The notes under the pieces were generated by a model that did no database searches, had not been told where the DNA came from, and saw nothing but the letters and a program-made list of their open reading frames with translations. A stretch of 34,591 nt of DNA. Source: an uncultured Gammaproteobacteria bacterium (GTDB lineage: Bacteria; Pseudomonadota; Gammaproteobacteria; Steroidobacterales; JABDMI01). The translations under genes were made by a program, and so were the position numbers. Positions 31,000 through 34,591 of the stretch are shown here, piece by piece. The stretch covers positions 1 to 34,591 of the forward strand of contig CAJQOG010000048.1 of assembly GCA_905479875.1 (NCBI GenBank), written 5' to 3'. Within the stretch, counting starts at the first letter, position 1, and the number at the start of each line of letters is the position of its first letter.

Positions 31000-32283
31000 T
31001 TATTTTTTAACGACTAATTCAACACGGCGATTGGCAGCTCTACCTTCTTTATAGCTGTTATCAGCAATAGGCTGAGTTTCCCCAAAGCCTTTTGAGCTTA
31101 GTCGCGAAGTCTCAACGCCACGGCTAAGTAAATAATCTTTAACCGCCTGAGCGCGTTTACCTGATAGGCTCATATTATAACTATCTGAGCCACTTGAGTC
31201 AGTATGACCTGCAACTTCTGCAAAGATATCAGTGTATTTATTTAAAGTTTCTGCAGCGCCATCTAAAGTTGCTGCTGAAGAGGACGTTAATTGTGCAGAA
31301 TTAATTTCGAAGTTAATTCCCGGTAAACTGATAACCTCTTCAATTTCACAGCCTTTAAAGTCAATCCGTACTCCAACAACTGAGTTAGGGCATTGATCTT
31401 TGCTATCTGGTATGCCGTCACTATCGCTGTCTGGGTCAGATGCGCACCCACGTGTATCAACTATTTTTCCTGTGGCAGTATTAGGGCATTGATCCATAGA
31501 ATCTTTAACGCCGTCATTGTCACTATCTCCGTCAATTATACAGCCTTTTGTATCTACAGCTACACCACGTGACGTATTAGGACATTGATCTTTGTTATCT
31601 ACAACACCATCACGATCTGAATCTAACTCACAGCCGTAGCTGTTCACGGCAACGCCAGCAGGAGTAGCAGGACACTTGTCATCTACGTCATTAACTCCAT
31701 CTTTATCGGTATCTTTAGTTATTGGTTTTGCGGCAACAGGTTTTGATTCGCCACCAATTGGAATTTGTACGCCTGCTCTTAAGAGTAGGTCATCATGAGA
31801 ATATTCGCCTGAATCGTATTCTTGTTGAAAACGTACTTCTGTCCGGAATTTTGCATCTTTGAGAAAACTTACATCAGTAAGTAATCCAACGCTGGCAGAC
31901 CAATTTGGATTGGTATCATCTGTATCGTTAGTGTTCATCATGCCAATACCAGTAGCGATATAGGGAGAAAAAGCACTTTCACGATTAAAGAAATATAAGG
32001 CATCCAGTTCTAAACCAAGCTGTTTGAGGTCTGAAGAGTTGCCTAGAGTGTCATATCGGTTAAGCCCAAGTCCTAACTCAAGATTAAATCTATCTGAAAC
32101 TTCCTTGCCTAGACCAAGCTTTAGGTTGCTGCCTGTATCATCAGTATTTAACCGGCTTTGATCTGACTGGATATATGAAGCCAATGGACTCACATACCAG
32201 TCTGAAGCATCAGTGCTGGATTCTGCAGCAAAAGCTGTTGTAGCCATTGTAATAGTGATTAATGAAGCAAGAATTCTCTTCAT
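31000..32283 (-). CDS. OmpA-family outer membrane protein, tandem paralogue with four TSP3 repeats
   Basis: Same architecture as 29620..30837; C-terminal OmpA domain nearly identical (LPGINFEINSAQLTSSSAATLDGAAETLNKYTDIFAEVAGHTDSSG...). Confidence 0.93.
   Translation of the reverse strand: MKRILASLITITMATTAFAAESSTDASDWYVSPLASYIQSDQSRLNTDDTGSNLKLGLGKEVSDRFNLELGLGLNRYDTLGNSSDLKQLGLELDALYFFNRESAFSPYIATGIGMMNTNDTDDTNPNWSASVGLLTDVSFLKDAKFRTEVRFQQEYDSGEYSHDDLLLRAGVQIPIGGESKPVAAKPITKDTDKDGVNDVDDKCPATPAGVAVNSYGCELDSDRDGVVDNKDQCPNTSRGVAVDTKGCIIDGDSDNDGVKDSMDQCPNTATGKIVDTRGCASDPDSDSDGIPDSKDQCPNSVVGVRIDFKGCEIEEVISLPGINFEINSAQLTSSSAATLDGAAETLNKYTDIFAEVAGHTDSSGSDSYNMSLSGKRAQAVKDYLLSRGVETSRLSSKGFGETQPIADNSYKEGRAANRRVELVVKK
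31336..31713 (-). repeat. Four thrombospondin type-3 repeats
   Basis: DTDKDGVNDVDDKCP..., DRDGVVDNKDQCP..., DSDNDGVKDSMDQCP..., DSDSDGIPDSKDQCP.... Confidence 0.9.
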
Positions 32284-32322
32284 ATTTGTACTTCCTGTGC
32301 TTTTAATTCAATATGTGTAGAC

Positions 32323-32328
32323 ATTATA
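32323..32328 (-). promoter_or_regulatory. Putative -10 box TATAAT for the second ompA-like gene
   Basis: Consensus TATAAT on the minus strand, about 40 nt upstream of the start codon; the -35 is weak (TATCAA at 17-nt spacing). Confidence 0.35.
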
Positions 32329-32373
32329 GATTAAAATTGGTTTTATTGATACACAAAAAAAATGTAAATACCT

Positions 32374-33472
32374 ATGGAAATCAACCCTTTAGTTTTGAAT
32401 ATAAATGATTTGTTGCAAAGAACAGACGCCTTGCGGAGGTTTCTTTGACTATGATACTAAAAGTGAGAAGCTAGAAGAGGTCGAAAGAGAGCTAGAAGAC
32501 CCTGAAATTTGGAATAATCCTGAACGTGCTCAACAATTAGGCAAAGAGCGTTCTTTGCTGAGTTCTATTGTTGGCGGCTTGGATAATCTTAAAAACGGCT
32601 TGACTGATGCTCAAGATCTTTTGCAAATGGCTGCGGATGAAGATGACGCCGAATCCATTGCGGTAATCCAAGACGACCTTGATGGTTTTAATAAAGAAGT
32701 TGAGGAATTAGAATTTCGCCGTATGTTTTCTGGTGAAATGGACGCCAATAGTGCATTCGTTGACATTCAATGTGGCGCGGGTGGTACTGAGGCTCAAGAT
32801 TGGGCCGAAATTTTATTGCGCATGTACTTAAGATGGTGTGATAAACACGGTTGGAAAACTGAGCTTATTGAAGCTTCACCCGGCGATGTTGCGGGAATTA
32901 AAAGTGCCACTATCAAAGTTGAGGGTGATTATGCTTTTGGTTGGTTACGCACAGAAATTGGAGTGCACCGTTTAGTTCGCAAATCGCCATTCGATTCCAG
33001 TAATAAGCGCCATACTTCTTTTGCATCCGTTTTTGTATCTCCTGAAATTGATGACTCTTATGAAGTTGATATTAATCCTTCGGATCTACGTATTGATGTA
33101 TACCGTGCCTCTGGTGCTGGTGGTCAGCACGTAAACAAAACCGAATCTGCTGTACGTATTACGCATGCTCCATCTGGAATTGTTGTGCAATGCCAAAATG
33201 GGCGTTCGCAGCATCAAAACAAGGCAACGGCGATGGGTCAGCTTAAAGCTAAGTTGTATGAGCGTGAAATGCAAAGGCGCAATGCAGAGTCACAAGTACA
33301 AGAAGACAATAAGTCCGATGTGGGTTGGGGTAGTCAAATTCGATCCTATGTATTAGATCAGTCTCGCATCAAAGATTTACGTACAGGTGTAGAAAGTTCT
33401 AACACTCAAGCGGTTTTAGATGGAGACTTAGATAAATTTGTCGAAGCTTCACTCAAACAAGGCTTAAAATAA
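32374..33472 (+). CDS. prfB: Peptide chain release factor 2 (RF2), expressed via programmed +1 frameshift
   Basis: Zero frame from ATG 32374: [24 protein letters not shown] then in-frame TGA (32446-32448) in CTTTGAC; +1 shift gives ...[26 protein letters not shown]. Downstream [21 protein letters not shown] is the GGQ motif. The ORF track start at 32405 (MICCKEQ...) is an out-of-frame artefact. Confidence 0.97.
32434..32449 (+). promoter_or_regulatory. prfB programmed frameshift site: SD-like stimulator CGGAGG + TTT + slippery CTT TGA C
   Basis: CGGAGGTTTCTTTGAC matches the layout of the E. coli prfB site (AGGGGGTATCTTTGAC) with identical spacing. Confidence 0.96.
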
Positions 33473-33553
33473 GCACCTAGAAATGAGCACTTCAAAAATT
33501 TAAAGCAAACAATTAATCCAAATTTAAACAATTTAAAATAAAGTTAAAACACT

Positions 33554-34591
33554 ATGTCAGATACTCCCCAAGAGAATGCAGTAGAACCAATCGATGAAAA
33601 CAAATTAATTGCTGAACGTCGTCGTAAATTAAAAGAATTACGCGCCAGTTCTGCAGAGAAAGGTTTGCCTGCCTTTCCAAATAAATTTCGAAGAAATGCT
33701 TCAGCTGAAGAGTGTCATGCTTTGTATGAAAACCGAGACAAGCCGACATTGGAAGAAATGAATGTTCAGGTGGCGATGTCGGGTCGTATCATGGCAAAAC
33801 GAGTAATGGGCAAGGCCAGTTTTATTCATATTCAGGATCACACAGGTCGTATGCAATTTTATGCACGTAGAGATGACTTACCTGAAGGTGTATACGCCGA
33901 TTTTAAAACCTGGGACGTCGGTGATATTGTTGGCGGTAGTGGAACAATTTTCAAAACGAATAAAGGCGAGTTGTCAGTTCATCTTGATTCCTTGGAGTTG
34001 CTAACCAAATCATTACGACCTTTACCTGAAAAATACCACGGGCTTACTGATACAGAAACACGCTATAGAAAACGTTATGTTGATCTCATTATGAATGAAG
34101 AGTCACGTGATGTTTTTCGTAAACGCACACGCATCGTGGCACATATTCGTAGCATGTTAAATGCCTTAGCATTTATGGAAGTTGAGACTCCTATGATGCA
34201 TCCAATTCCTGGTGGAGCAGTGGCGCGTCCTTTTAAAACCCATCACAACGCATTAGATATGGCTTTGTATTTGCGTATTGCTCCTGAGCTCTATCTAAAA
34301 CGATTAACTGTGGGTGGTTTTGAAAAAGTGTATGAGATAAACCGCAGTTTCCGTAACGAAGGTTTATCTACTCGTCATAATCCTGAATTTACCATGTTGG
34401 AATTATATTGGGCGTATGCTGATTTCAACGACCTTATGAATTTAGTAGAGCAAATGACAAGAAGCCTTGCTGTTATGTTGAATGGCGATGGCAAAGTTGT
34501 GAATTCAGGTGAAACTTACGATTTAGACAAACCATTTTTACGTATCAGTGTGGCCGATGCCATTATTAAATACAATCCAGATCTAGACGCT
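33554..34591 (+). CDS. lysS: Lysyl-tRNA synthetase, truncated by the window end
   Basis: Open frame from ATG 33554 to the window edge: MSDTPQENAVEPIDENKLIAERRRKLKELR...YRKRYVDLIMNEESRDVFRKRTRIV...METPMMHPIPGGAVARPFKTHHNALDMALYLRIAPELYLKRLTVGGFEKVYEINRSFRNEG (class II motifs). Directly downstream of prfB. Not in the ORF track because no stop lies in the window. Confidence 0.96.
   Translation, partial: MSDTPQENAVEPIDENKLIAERRRKLKELRASSAEKGLPAFPNKFRRNASAEECHALYENRDKPTLEEMNVQVAMSGRIMAKRVMGKASFIHIQDHTGRMQFYARRDDLPEGVYADFKTWDVGDIVGGSGTIFKTNKGELSVHLDSLELLTKSLRPLPEKYHGLTDTETRYRKRYVDLIMNEESRDVFRKRTRIVAHIRSMLNALAFMEVETPMMHPIPGGAVARPFKTHHNALDMALYLRIAPELYLKRLTVGGFEKVYEINRSFRNEGLSTRHNPEFTMLELYWAYADFNDLMNLVEQMTRSLAVMLNGDGKVVNSGETYDLDKPFLRISVADAIIKYNPDLDA

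Noticed and set aside
33086-33749. Small ORFs overlapping prfB and lysS (62, 63 and 65 aa)
   Set aside because: prfB and lysS frames are unambiguous; these are incidental.

Overview
This is an AT-rich gammaproteobacterial chromosomal segment made up mostly of housekeeping genes. In order: skp-lpxD-fabZ-lpxA-lpxB-rnhB-dnaE-accA-tilS-pyrG-kdsA-eno-ftsB-ispD-ispF-truD, then a Cache-GGDEF diguanylate cyclase and a convergent Smr-domain gene, surE-pcm-yqaA-like-nlpD, and a convergent ABC-F (YheS-like) gene. These are followed by a crotonase, a nitronate-monooxygenase-like gene, a Mth938-domain gene head-to-head with a putative diverged RpfE/COG4255-like gene, recJ, two tandem OmpA-family genes with thrombospondin-type-3 repeats, prfB with the programmed +1 frameshift (mis-started in the ORF track), and a truncated lysS (missing from the ORF track). 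I see no CRISPR array, tRNA, rRNA, transposase, phage gene or defence island. I found no convincing wholly new multi-gene system. The items most worth following up are a structured pyrG leader that could sequester its ribosome-binding site, the tandem OmpA/TSP3 pair with different repeat numbers, an IspF with an acidic C-terminal tail containing an in-frame 24-bp duplication, the putative degenerate RpfE next to recJ, the diguanylate cyclase inserted between truD and surE, and the lack of rpoS after nlpD.
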